DNA of 64,000 bases from Nocardioides daeguensis (GTDB lineage Bacteria > Actinomycetota > Actinomycetes > Propionibacteriales > Nocardioidaceae). A model generated the notes under the pieces. That model did no database searches and had not been told where the DNA came from. It saw only the letters and a program-made list of their open reading frames with translations. Position numbers and translations under genes: made by a program. Positions 1 through 7,550 of this stretch are shown piece after piece; within the stretch, counting starts at the first letter, position 1; every line of letters starts with the position of its first letter. The stretch is from assembly GCF_019192965.1 (NCBI RefSeq), contig NZ_JAHTKU010000004.1:124001-188000 (forward strand), in the 5' to 3' direction.

Positions 1-1
1 C

Positions 2-145
2 GTCGCCGGCACCCCCGAGGAGTGCGCCGCCGAGATCCACCGCCGCTTCGGTGACGTCCCCGGCGTCGAGCGGGTCTGCTGCTACTTCCCGGGGTACGAC
101 CCGCCGCTGGAGCAGGTGGCTGCGCTGGCCTCCCGCCTCCGTTGA
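2..145 (+). CDS. LLM-class (luciferase-like) F420-dependent oxidoreductase, C-terminal end
   Basis: Only the last 47 codons are in the window; the reading frame is open to the left edge and stops with TGA at 143-145. The tail begins with AGTPEEC, then a RRFGDV segment and a Tyr/Phe-rich stretch. This matches the C-terminus of luciferase-like monooxygenase-fold oxidoreductases, where GTPEE marks the last helix of the barrel. In that family the enzyme would be cytoplasmic and use F420 or flavin. The substrate cannot be judged from this fragment. A 63-bp palindrome begins at the base immediately after the stop codon. An unrelated oxidoreductase with a similar tail is possible. Confidence 0.55.
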   Translation, partial: VAGTPEECAAEIHRRFGDVPGVERVCCYFPGYDPPLEQVAALASRLR

Positions 146-208
146 CCGCACCCCATGCGAATTGGTCGCTGAAACGCCGGTTCGGGAGCCGATCCGCATG
201 GGGTGCGG
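146..208. repeat. Palindrome A-left: 23-bp arms, 17-nt loop
   Basis: Arms 146-168 and 186-208 enclose a 17-nt loop (169-185). The outer 14 bp (CCGCACCCCATGCG) pair perfectly; the inner part is imperfect. It starts directly after the stop codon at 145 and ends 3 nt before the stop codon of the minus-strand gene at 212. Its outer sequence matches the palindrome at 1294-1354 on the other side of that gene. It may act as a terminator for both converging genes, or as one end of a REP-like element. Confidence 0.85.
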
Positions 209-211
209 ACC

Positions 212-1240
212 TCAGCCGGCGCCGCGACCCAGCCACCGTCGGCGATCGGCCTCCGTCAGGGCCCGGCGCGCGGCCACCGTCGAGGTGTCGACCCAGCCCT
301 CGGGCAGGTCGGTGGTCCATGCGCGGCGCCGGGGCCGTTGGCCGGCCCGACGGTACGCCGACGCGAGTCGCCGCCCGAACGAGCGCAGGTCGCGCAGGTC
401 GTCGGACACCATGGTCACCACCTCGATGTCGAGGTCGCGACAGCGATCGTCGCGGTCGACGTCACTGCGCTGGACCCTGAGCCTGCCGTGGACGGCGCCG
501 TTGTACTCACCCGCGACGCCCGCCACCGGGTCGAACAGGTCGGGCGTCAGCACGTGGGTGCCGGAGCTGTCGAAGATCGGCGGGTTGCACCGCGGTCGCC
601 GGAAGCCGCACGCGACCCAGTACACGAGCATGGTCGCCTCGAGCGGCGACCAGAGGTTCTCGTCGGACATCGCGACCGCGGCGGCGAACCGTCTCGTGAA
701 CTGCCGGCTGCCCAGCAGCCGGCGATAGGCGAGCAGCTCGTCGAGGCTGACCAGGTCGGCGCGGCAGGCCATCGAGATCGTCTGCACGGCGTGCTCGAGG
801 CCGCGCGCTCGGCACACCTCGTCGAAGACGGAGCGCTCGGGCCGGGTCACCGGCAGACCGTCGACCGTGACGACGTCGTTCTCGAGGAGCCAGCCGTACC
901 GCAGCTCGGTGCCCTCCCGCGCCCGGATCGGCTTGCGATCACCCAGCGCGACCGGCACCGGGCGTGGCCGCATCCGCGCGTCGTACCCGTCGAAGTAGTC
1001 GGCGCCCCGCCACCTCAGGCCCGCCCACCCGGTCGCCGCCGCCCGTTCCGGTGCTCCCGCGACCGCCTCGACGATGCGCTGGTCGACCAGGCTCGAGTCG
1101 ACCTCGGCCGGCACGAAGCGGTTGGTCGAGGTCGCCCGCCATCGGGGGCCGCGGGCCTGCCCGCGGGTGGGTCCGGTCACGCCCAGCGGATCGACGGGCA
1201 CCGGCACCACGAGGCCGGGCCGGGTGAGGTGGAGAGCCAT
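212..1240 (-). CDS. Palindrome-flanked PD-(D/E)XK/DUF559-like protein (copy A)
   Basis: The protein has 342 aa. The start was placed at the ATG at 1240 because MALHLTRPG aligns with MDLHLTRPG of the paralogue at 36297; an upstream in-frame ATG lies inside the palindrome. The N-terminal 1-190 region resembles AbiEi-like domains (TRGQARG, then a short VDGLPVTRPERSV segment). The C-terminal part reads like a Vsr/DUF559 nuclease fold: DENLWSPLE (E201), TPDL (D234), GEYNG (E245) and H251, followed by DRDDRCRDL. In this copy N and A replace the D and K seen in the paralogue's EYDGKVH, so catalysis may be impaired. Palindromes lie 3 nt beyond its stop and 53 nt before its start. The assignment rests on motif reading, not a search. 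Confidence 0.7.
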   Translation of the reverse strand: MALHLTRPGLVVPVPVDPLGVTGPTRGQARGPRWRATSTNRFVPAEVDSSLVDQRIVEAVAGAPERAAATGWAGLRWRGADYFDGYDARMRPRPVPVALGDRKPIRAREGTELRYGWLLENDVVTVDGLPVTRPERSVFDEVCRARGLEHAVQTISMACRADLVSLDELLAYRRLLGSRQFTRRFAAAVAMSDENLWSPLEATMLVYWVACGFRRPRCNPPIFDSSGTHVLTPDLFDPVAGVAGEYNGAVHGRLRVQRSDVDRDDRCRDLDIEVVTMVSDDLRDLRSFGRRLASAYRRAGQRPRRRAWTTDLPEGWVDTSTVAARRALTEADRRRWLGRGAG

Positions 1241-1293
1241 CGCCGCAGCATGCGCCTTCTCCCGGCGTCGCGTCGGGCGCTCTCCACAGGCTC

Positions 1294-1354
1294 CGCGCCC
1301 CATGCGTTCTGGTCGTGAAATCCAGAGGATCGCGACCAGAACGCATGGGGTGCG
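1294..1354. repeat. Palindrome A-right: 22-bp arms, 17-nt loop
   Basis: Perfect 18-bp arms (1298-1315 and 1333-1350, core CCCATGCGTTCTGGTCG) surround a 17-nt loop (1316-1332). Pairing extends outward to 1294/1354 with one G-T pair. It lies upstream of the nuclease-like gene and 9 nt beyond the stop of the enoyl-CoA hydratase gene at 1364. On the minus strand the sequence just inside the element, GAGCCTGTGGAGAGC, is also found next to the palindrome of the second element (GAGCCCTGTGGAGAGC at 36243), which suggests a shared element boundary. Confidence 0.9.
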
Positions 1355-1363
1355 CCAAACACC

Positions 1364-2137
1364 TCAGCCGCGAAAAGCCGGCTTCTCCTTGGCCAGGAAC
1401 GCCCGGACACCCTCGGCGAAGTCCGGTCCGCCGTACACCTCGCGCAGCAGCGGCTCCTCGTCGGCCGGCGCCGTCTCGGTGATCGCGGCACGCCGGGCCA
1501 GCTGCTGCTTGGTGACGCGGAGCGTGACGGGCGAGGCCTGCAGGATCCCGTCGACCAGCCCGGCGACCTCGGCGTCGAGCGCGGCCCGGTCGGCGACCTC
1601 GGCCAGGATCGCCCCCGCGGCGTACGCACGGTCGGCGGTCACGAGGCGGGAGGCGAGCAGCATCTCGCGGGTGAGGGACTCGCCGAAGACCTCGGCGCAG
1701 CGGTACAGGACCGGCGAGGAGAGGGCGTTGCCGAGGGTGCGCGCGATCGGGTACCCGAAGCGCGAGGAGGCGGTCGCCACCCGCAGGTCGCAGTTCGTGG
1801 CGACGGCGAGGCCGCCGCCGACGCAGACGCCGTCGATCGCGGCGATGGTGACCTGCGGGAGCGCGAACAGGCCGTCGAGCATCTCGCGGATCCAGGTCTC
1901 GTAGTCGACCGCGTCGGCCTCGAGGAAGTCGGAGATCTCGTTGCCCGCGGCGAACGCCTTGCCGCCCTCGCCCCGGAGTACGACGACCCGCACCGACCGG
2001 TCCTCGGCGAGCTCGAGCCACAGCTCGCGCATCGCGGCGTACATCGCCTTCGTGAAGGCGTTGCGCCGCTCCGGACGGTTGAAGGTCACCTCGACCACGG
2101 CGGGACGGTCACGGTCGATCAGCAGGTCAGCACTCAC
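1364..2137 (-). CDS. Enoyl-CoA hydratase/isomerase (crotonase) family
   Basis: 257 aa from a GTG start at 2137 that overlaps the upstream VanZ-like stop by 4 nt. It has the crotonase fold: NRPERRNAF near the N-terminus, GEGGKAFAAGNEISDF for the CoA-binding loop, and IDGVCVGGGLAVATNCDLR for the oxyanion hole and second catalytic segment. Members hydrate or isomerise enoyl-CoA thioesters in the cytoplasm. The usual second glutamate of fatty-acid hydratases is not obvious, so the exact reaction is open. It is the last gene of a six-gene minus-strand chain beginning at gpgS. Expression probably depends on translational coupling. Confidence 0.85.
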   Translation of the reverse strand: MSADLLIDRDRPAVVEVTFNRPERRNAFTKAMYAAMRELWLELAEDRSVRVVVLRGEGGKAFAAGNEISDFLEADAVDYETWIREMLDGLFALPQVTIAAIDGVCVGGGLAVATNCDLRVATASSRFGYPIARTLGNALSSPVLYRCAEVFGESLTREMLLASRLVTADRAYAAGAILAEVADRAALDAEVAGLVDGILQASPVTLRVTKQQLARRAAITETAPADEEPLLREVYGGPDFAEGVRAFLAKEKPAFRG

Positions 2138-2514
2138 GACCGCGAGGGTACGGCGGCCAGCAGTGCGTCGCGCAGCCGCGTCCGGCTGGTGAGGAGTCCC
2201 AGCCCCACGCCGAGCGCGTTGGCGACGGCGTCGCGCCAGTCCATCATCCGGTCGGCGGTGAGCGTGCCCTGCGCGACCTCGAGTCCGACGCCGAGCAGCA
2301 CCAGCGCGGCGGCCACGGCGAGCAGGGGGCGGCCGGGACGGAACAGCTGGACGGCACCGACTGACAGCAGCCCGTAGACGAGCAGGTGCTGCCACTTGTC
2401 GCTGGCCGGCACGTCCGGGGCCGGGGGCGGTGAGCCGAGCGAGAGGACGACGACGGCGAGGACGAGCAGCAGCCACAGCGCCAGCCACAGCAGGGGCAGG
2501 CGCAGCGCCTTCAC
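2134..2514 (-). CDS. VanZ-like membrane protein
   Basis: 126 aa, GTG start at 2514, overlapping the rhomboid gene stop by 4 nt. The order is: TM1 (LPLLWLALWLLLVLAVVVL), the SDKWQHLLVYGLL motif characteristic of VanZ-like proteins, TM2-3, then GLEVAQGTLTADRMMDWRD with the family's conserved E-Q and D-N-DAVANALG signature, and TM4. Function in this family is unknown; VanZ itself gives low-level teicoplanin resistance. The neighbours give no specific role. The downstream hydratase starts within its stop codon. Confidence 0.8.
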   Translation of the reverse strand: MKALRLPLLWLALWLLLVLAVVVLSLGSPPPAPDVPASDKWQHLLVYGLLSVGAVQLFRPGRPLLAVAAALVLLGVGLEVAQGTLTADRMMDWRDAVANALGVGLGLLTSRTRLRDALLAAVPSRS

Positions 2515-3080
2515 CTGGCCCGCTCCCGCACCGCGAAGGCGGCCACGACGCCGGCGAGGGCGCCGAACAGGTGCCCCTGCCACGACACCCCGGGGGTGCC
2601 GGGCAGCACGCCCCACAGCACGCCGCCGTAGACGACCAGCACCCCGAGCCCGACGACGATCTCGAGCGGCTCGCGGTCCACGAAGCCCTGGACGACCAGG
2701 TAGGTCAGCCAGCCGAAGATCAGTCCGGACGCGCCGAGGTGGATCGAGCCGCTGCCCGCGACCAGCCAGACGCCGAGGCCGCCGAGCAGCCAGATGATCG
2801 CGGTGGCCGCGAGCCCGCGGCCGATGCCGGTGGCGAGGGCGAGGAAGCCGAGCACCAGGGCGGGCACGGTGTTGGCGCCGAGGTGTCCCCACCCGCCGTG
2901 CAGCAGCGGTGCCGCGAGGATCCCGAGCAGGCCCTCGCCCGACCGCGGCCGGATCCCCCAGCCGTCGAGCCGGTGCGAGGCGGCGACGTCGACGACCTCG
3001 ATCCCCCAGAGCAGGACGACGAAGCCGGCCACGCCGATCGCGGACAGCTGCCAACCGGGGCGAGCCCGCAGGTCGCTCAC
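2511..3080 (-). CDS. Rhomboid family intramembrane serine protease
   Basis: 189 aa, GTG start at 3080 within a 4-nt overlap with the upstream gene. The family signatures are in order: HGGWGHLGANT (helix 2 His/Asn region), HLGASGLIFG with the catalytic serine in GxSG, and SWQGHLFGALAG with the catalytic histidine. About six hydrophobic segments are visible, the usual count for bacterial rhomboids. It would cleave transmembrane substrates within the cell membrane. The substrate is unknown, and there is no obvious partner in the operon. All catalytic residues are present. Confidence 0.88.
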   Translation of the reverse strand: MSDLRARPGWQLSAIGVAGFVVLLWGIEVVDVAASHRLDGWGIRPRSGEGLLGILAAPLLHGGWGHLGANTVPALVLGFLALATGIGRGLAATAIIWLLGGLGVWLVAGSGSIHLGASGLIFGWLTYLVVQGFVDREPLEIVVGLGVLVVYGGVLWGVLPGTPGVSWQGHLFGALAGVVAAFAVRERAR

Positions 3081-3550
3081 GCGGCGCGCCAGGTCGCGAC
3101 CCAGTACTGCACGCCGAACGGCGCGTCGTCGTAGGTCACCTCGGCCTCGGCCAGCGGTGGCAACGCGCCGAGGCACGCCGTGTCCGCCCACAGCTCGGCG
3201 GCCAGCGCGGCGTCGATCCCGGCGAAGGACTCCCGCAGCGCCGCGTCGAAGGCCTCCGCCCGCGCGTCGAAGTGGCCGGGCGCCTTCTCGGTGCGCTTGG
3301 CCGAGCCGTTGCCGACGACGAGCACGCCGGTCTCGTCTTCGTCGACGACGCAGCCGCCGGCCGCCGACACCAGCGCCTCGGCCACCCGCACGCCGGACGG
3401 TCCGGACGCGAGCACCCGCACCCGCGGTCCCAGCGCAGCCACCGCGGCCAGACAGGCCGCCCGCAACCCGGCGACCGGGTCCTCCAGGGAGGCGTACGAC
3501 GGCAGCAGGGCCAGCACGCCCGGCACCAGCGCCACGGGGCGGGTCGTCAC
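3077..3550 (-). CDS. LigB-like (class III extradiol dioxygenase-type) protein
   Basis: 157 aa, GTG at 3550 overlapping the folP stop. It opens VALVPGVLALLPSYASLEDPVAGLRAAC and contains GNGSAKRTEKAPGHFDARAEAFD. This resembles short actinobacterial proteins annotated as class III extradiol ring-cleavage dioxygenase-like. The canonical metal histidine pair of LigB is not evident in the first 30 residues, so activity as a dioxygenase is doubtful. It sits between folP2-like and rhomboid genes in a translationally coupled operon. The function is effectively unknown. Confidence 0.55.
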   Translation of the reverse strand: MTTRPVALVPGVLALLPSYASLEDPVAGLRAACLAAVAALGPRVRVLASGPSGVRVAEALVSAAGGCVVDEDETGVLVVGNGSAKRTEKAPGHFDARAEAFDAALRESFAGIDAALAAELWADTACLGALPPLAEAEVTYDDAPFGVQYWVATWRAA

Positions 3551-4404
3551 TGGAGCCCCCGGATCGCCCGCAACGGCGGTCGTCGCCCGGCGATCGACCA
3601 CACCATGTCGACACTCTGACGGGTCTCGACGACCTGGTGGACCCGGTAGATCCGGGCGCCGGCGAGGGCGCAGACCGAGGTGGCGGCGAGCGTGCCGAGC
3701 AGCCGCTCGCCCACGTCGAGGCCGAGGGTCTCGCCGACGAAGTCCTTGTTGGACAGGGAGACGAGCACCGGCCAGCCGGTTGCGACCATCTCCCCCAGCC
3801 GGCGGGTGACCTCGAGGGAGTGGAAGGTGTTCTTGCCGAAGTCGTGGGCCGGGTCGATCACGATCGACTCGCGGGCGACACCGGCGTCCAGCGCCCGCTC
3901 GGCGTAGGCGACGGTGTCGGCGATCGCGGAGGCGACCACGTCGTCGTACTCGATCCGGTAGGGCCGGGTCCGCGGCGTCACGCCACCGGTGTGGGTGCAC
4001 ACGATCGCGGCGTCGTACTGGGCCGCGACGTCGACCAGCTCGGGGTCCGCGCCACCCCAGGCGTCGTTGAGGAGGTCGGCGCCCGCCTCGCACACCGCGG
4101 CGCCGACCTCGGCGCGCCAGGTGTCGACCGAGATCACGAGCTCGGGATAGGTCTCGCGGACCCGGGCGACGAAGTCGACGACCCGGTCCTTCTCCTCGGC
4201 CGCCGAGATCTCGACGCCGGGCGCGGCCTTGATGCCGCCGATGTCGACGATCTCGGCGCCCTGGGCGACCACCTCCGCGACCCGCGCGAACGCGGCGTCC
4301 TCGGCCCACGTGGCGCCCTTGTCGAAGAAGGAGTCGGGCGTCCGGTTGACGATGGCCATCATCAGCGCCTCGTCGTCACCGAACGTATGCCGTCCGAGCC
4401 TCAC
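3547..4404 (-). CDS. folP2: Dihydropteroate synthase homologue, FolP2 type
   Basis: 285 aa from a GTG at 4404 that forms a GTGA overlap with the gpgS stop. TIM-barrel pterin-binding motifs are clear: MAIVNRTPDSFFDKGATW, IVDIGGIKA, ISVDTWRAEVG, LLNDAWGG, IDPAHDFGKNTFHSLE, and a final RVHQV segment. The wording tracks mycobacterial FolP2 (Rv1207), which neighbours gpgS in the same way. From memory of that family, FolP2 lacks measurable dihydropteroate synthase activity, so a folate role should not be assumed. It is the second gene of the operon led by gpgS. Confidence 0.88.
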   Translation of the reverse strand: MRLGRHTFGDDEALMMAIVNRTPDSFFDKGATWAEDAAFARVAEVVAQGAEIVDIGGIKAAPGVEISAAEEKDRVVDFVARVRETYPELVISVDTWRAEVGAAVCEAGADLLNDAWGGADPELVDVAAQYDAAIVCTHTGGVTPRTRPYRIEYDDVVASAIADTVAYAERALDAGVARESIVIDPAHDFGKNTFHSLEVTRRLGEMVATGWPVLVSLSNKDFVGETLGLDVGERLLGTLAATSVCALAGARIYRVHQVVETRQSVDMVWSIAGRRPPLRAIRGLQ

Positions 4405-5348
4405 AGGTACGCCTCCGCCGCCGGTCGTTCGAGGGTCGGTACGACGCGCTCCACCGGCTCGAGCCCGCGCAGGTACTGTCGCAGCACCGCCTCCCCGTCC
4501 GCCGCACCCCATCCGTTCTGGTCGTCAGATGCCGCATCTCCCGACCATTCCGGATGGGGCGCGCTCACACCGGAGCGCCGCAGCGCCGCCGCCAGGATCT
4601 GGGTCGCCATGCCGCCGAGGTCCCGCAGCGCCTGGTGCCGGTGGGCGCGGACGCCGAGGTCCACCTGGGCGATCGCCGAGGGTCCGGCGGCCCGCACCGT
4701 GTCGACGAGCGCCGCCAGCTCGACGGCGTACCCGGTCGGGACGGACAGCCCCGCGAACCAGGTACGACGCACCGCCCACTCCCCGGCCAGCGGCTGCACC
4801 AGCTCAGCCAGGGAGGGGAACAGCAGGGCGATCAGCGGCCGGGCGACGAGCTCGGTGACCCGGCCGCCCTCGAGGGGGCCCTCCGCGCCGGGCCGGTCGT
4901 AGAAGCCCTTGACCAGCTGGACCTCGGGGTGGTGCAGCAGCGGGCCGAGCAGCCCGGGCACGAAGTGGGTGTCCCAGTCGTGGAGGTCGGCGTCCATGAA
5001 CACGACCAGGTCGCCGGAGGTGACGAACAGCGACTTCCACATCGCCTCGCCCTTGCCGGGGTGGGTGCCGAGGTCGGGGCGGATCTCCGCGGAGCGGTGC
5101 ACCCGGGCGCCGGCGGACTCGGCGACGGCGTAGGTGTCGTCGTCGGAGTCGCTGTCGATGACGACCACCTCGTCGACGAGGGAGACGGTGTCCATCAGGG
5201 CCTCGCGGACCCGCGACACGACGGCGCCGACCGTGGCGGCCTCGTTGCGGGCGGGGACGACGAGGCTGACCCGCTGGCCGGTCTCCACCTTCTGCCCCAG
5301 CAGCCCCTCGAGGGCCCAGTCGTCCCAGTGGCCGGCCCGGATCCCCAT
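4401..5348 (-). CDS. gpgS: Glucosyl-3-phosphoglycerate synthase
   Basis: 315 aa; ATG at 5348. It is a GT-A glycosyltransferase: VSLVVPARNEAATVG for nucleotide binding, VVIDSDSDDDT, FMDADLHDWD with the DxD metal motif, and PTGYAVELAALVD typical of GpgS. It transfers glucose from UDP-glucose to 3-phosphoglycerate, the first step to methylglucose lipopolysaccharide or glucosylglycerate. Its neighbour is folP2, as in mycobacteria. Residues about 262-282 (APHPEWSG...DDQNGWGA) are encoded by a 61-bp palindrome like those flanking the nuclease-like genes. The insertion lies in a surface-like segment late in the protein and keeps the frame. Confidence 0.9.
   Translation of the reverse strand: MGIRAGHWDDWALEGLLGQKVETGQRVSLVVPARNEAATVGAVVSRVREALMDTVSLVDEVVVIDSDSDDDTYAVAESAGARVHRSAEIRPDLGTHPGKGEAMWKSLFVTSGDLVVFMDADLHDWDTHFVPGLLGPLLHHPEVQLVKGFYDRPGAEGPLEGGRVTELVARPLIALLFPSLAELVQPLAGEWAVRRTWFAGLSVPTGYAVELAALVDTVRAAGPSAIAQVDLGVRAHRHQALRDLGGMATQILAAALRRSGVSAPHPEWSGDAASDDQNGWGAADGEAVLRQYLRGLEPVERVVPTLERPAAEAYL
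4503..4563. repeat. Solitary palindrome C inside gpgS, 17-nt loop
   Basis: Left arm 4503-4524 (CACCCCATCCGTTCTGGTCG) and right arm 4542-4563 (CGACCATTCCGGATGGGG) surround a 17-nt loop at 4525-4541. A few mismatches fall in the middle of the stem. Sequence and geometry match the family-A palindromes at 146 and 1294, but there is no nuclease-like gene beside this copy. It is read through in frame in gpgS. Confidence 0.85.
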
Positions 5349-5467
5349 GCCGGTCAACCTACCTCCCGGGCCTCGCCCTTCCGATCGCCTCCCCAACCCC
5401 GGAACCGGTGTTACTGTCGAAGGGTCTCGGGAAATTAGTGGGTGCTCCCTCACTCCTGGAGTTGGTC

Positions 5468-5656
5468 ATGTCCTTCCGCCGCTTCCGACGCAAGGTGCGC
5501 TGCGTGCTCAAGCACGGGCCGCGCGGCTGTCCGCACATCGAGCGGCACACCCGCCGCCCGCGGCGAGCGGCCACCGAACCGCCGTCCGCCGCCCCCGTAC
5601 GGGCGCAGGGTCAACCGTCGCCGGTGCCCCCACTCGGGAGACACGCCCGCGACTGA
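5468..5656 (+). CDS. Small arginine-rich hypothetical protein
   Basis: 62 aa beginning MSFRRFRRKVRCVL, very basic at the N-terminus, then Pro/Arg rich, with two cysteines and two histidines (CVLKHGPRGCPHIERH). A CTGGAG ribosome-binding site lies 6 nt before the ATG at 5468. It fills most of a 334-nt gap between the divergent gpgS gene and the frameshifted gene at 5683. I do not recognise a family. It could be a small nucleic-acid-binding protein or not a gene at all. Confidence 0.4.
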   Translation: MSFRRFRRKVRCVLKHGPRGCPHIERHTRRPRRAATEPPSAAPVRAQGQPSPVPPLGRHARD

Positions 5657-5682
5657 GCGGGTCGGAACGCCGGTCGTGGTGC

Positions 5683-6652
5683 TCAGCCGGGCGTGCGCTC
5701 GTCCCAGCGCAGCAACGCGACGACGCCCGCGGCCAGCGCGAGCTCGCGCGGCAACGGTAGGCTCGCCGGCACCACGGACACCTCCGCGTCGGTGAGGGCG
5801 GCCGCCGCCAGGAGCACCTGGTCGGCGGGCAGCTCACGTGCGTCGAGTGCGGCCCGCGGCAGCGCGAGGCCGGGGTGGTCGCCGGGCGCGATCCCGACGG
5901 CACGGGCGCCGTCGAGCTCGAGGAGCAGATGGCCGACCGCGCCGCGGGCCATCGCCTCGGCCACCGCGTCGGGCCCGCCGACGACTCGGTCCCCGACCGC
6001 GACACCGCGCGCGACCCGCTGCGCGAGGTCGTCGAGCGTGCCGGCCCGGATCGCGGCGAGGTGAGGGTGCAGCTCCGCCCAGAGGGCTTCGTCGGAGGTG
6101 CCGGCAGCGCGTCCGCCCGACTCGAGCTGGGTCACGCTCAGCCCGACGCGCTCGCTCAACATCCCCGCGACATCGGTGCGCGCCCGGACGTCGCCGGCGA
6201 CGAACGCCACCCGCACGTCGTGGCGCCGGCGCCCGGTCGGCCGCGAGGTAGAGCTCGAGGTCGGCTCCGACCCGGTCGGCGCGGACCAGCAGGAACGGGA
6301 CCTGGCCGTCGGCGGTGGCCAGCCACCCGGCCAGGTCGGGCAACGGACCGGCGGTGACCACCTCGGACCGTGCCCCGGTGCCCGCGCGTACGTCGTCGAA
6401 GAGCACGTCGTCGCCCATGGCGACCAGGGTGCGTCGGGCGCGTCCGGGCACATGGGTCGGGGTGCGCAGCCGTTCCTCGAGCTCCGCGCGCAGCCGCTCG
6501 GAGGCGCCGAGCCGCTCGAGCTCGTGCCGGGCGGTGGTCCACCGGCTGGCGATCTCCTGCCGCGCGTGCTCGCTGTCGCGGCTGACGTCGAGGTGCAACG
6601 TGACGAACGGTCCCGCCGCCTCGTAGAGGGGGCGCAGGGAGTCGAGCCTCAT
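5683..6652 (-). pseudogene. Vms1/baeRF-like (Rv2629-type) peptidyl-tRNA hydrolase, frameshifted
   Basis: The N-terminal part begins at ATG 6652 (MRLDSLRPLYEAAGPFVTLHLDVSRDSEHARQ) and runs to about 6240. The C-terminal part (RRHDVRVAFVAGDV ... LLRWDERTPG) continues in another frame to the stop at 5683. The change of frame falls in the GC-repeat GGCGCCGGCGCC near 6220-6235; one extra base there would explain it. Joined, the product would be about 322 aa, normal for the bacterial release-factor-1-like family that acts on stalled ribosomes. Either the gene is newly broken or one base in the assembly is wrong. Confidence 0.7.
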
Positions 6653-6692
6653 ACGGGCGCCGTACCCCGGCTCCTCGCGGGCATACCGGTGC

Positions 6693-7550
6693 TCAGGGCA
6701 CGAGGTAGGTGCGCACGGCGGCGACCACGGCCCGCGCGTAGCGACGTCGTCCGGCATCGCTCTCCATCACCGCGGCGTCGCCGGCGTCGCGCATGTTCCC
6801 CAGCTCGGCCATCACCACCGGGACGTCGGAGTGGTTGAGCGTGCCCAGGTCCGTACGGACGTCGATCCCGTCGTCGCCGAGGTACGTCGACGGCGTGAAC
6901 CCCGCGCCGACCAGGGCGTCGCGCAAAGCGACCGCCAGCCGCTCGGAGGCAGCGAGCACGTCGTCGGTCCAGCCGGCCCGCTCACCGGGCCGGATCACGT
7001 GGAACCCGTGCGCCCGCCCGGGCCCGGTCGAGCCGGTCGCGACCCCGTCGGCGTGCAGGCTGACCCGTACGTCGGCGGTCGGGCCGGGCTCCCCGGGGTT
7101 GCCGATCCGGCCGCGCTCGTCGATGCACGGCCCCCAGGAGGCGGCGGAGTTGTCGTCGCGGGTCAGCACCACGCGCGCGCCCAGCGCACGCAGGCGGCGG
7201 CGGACCTCCACCGCGACCTGCCAGGTGAAGGTCGCCTCCGGGTAGCCGTCGTCGGTCGAGGTACCCGTCGTGTTGCAGGCCTTCTCGAAGCCACCCGCGT
7301 CCACCAGCCGGTTGACCTCGGCGGGGAACCGTGCGTTGCCGAGCCGGTGCCCCGGGTCGAGGACGACGACCCGGCCGGCGAGCGGAGCGGGCGCGGACGG
7401 AGTGCTCGGCGCGGTCGTGGGCGGGCTGGCCGGGACCGACTGCGTCGGCGAGGGCACCGGGGAGGGACCCGGCGTCCCGTCCCGGTCGCCCGTCGCACAC
7501 CCCGCCGCGAGCAGCGCGACGGCGAGCAGGAGACCGGGCCGGGGACTCAC
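6693..7550 (-). CDS. N-acetylmuramoyl-L-alanine amidase (Amidase_3), lipoprotein
   Basis: 285 aa; GTG at 7550 overlapping the galE stop. Signal peptide with lipobox LLAAGC (Cys17) is followed by a Pro/Ser/Thr-rich linker to about residue 58. The catalytic domain then has VVVLDPGHRLGN (zinc His), ARVVLTRDDN, VRVSLHADG (zinc His), and PVVMAELGNMRD (catalytic Glu). It would cleave the amide between MurNAc and the stem peptide from the outer face of the membrane. Co-transcription with galE places it with envelope functions. Confidence 0.88.
   Translation of the reverse strand: MSPRPGLLLAVALLAAGCATGDRDGTPGPSPVPSPTQSVPASPPTTAPSTPSAPAPLAGRVVVLDPGHRLGNARFPAEVNRLVDAGGFEKACNTTGTSTDDGYPEATFTWQVAVEVRRRLRALGARVVLTRDDNSAASWGPCIDERGRIGNPGEPGPTADVRVSLHADGVATGSTGPGRAHGFHVIRPGERAGWTDDVLAASERLAVALRDALVGAGFTPSTYLGDDGIDVRTDLGTLNHSDVPVVMAELGNMRDAGDAAVMESDAGRRRYARAVVAAVRTYLVP

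Noticed and set aside
203..1318. Plus-strand 371-codon frame over the nuclease-like gene
   Set aside because: No recognisable motifs and it conflicts with the minus-strand gene whose paralogue at 36297 confirms the reading frame.
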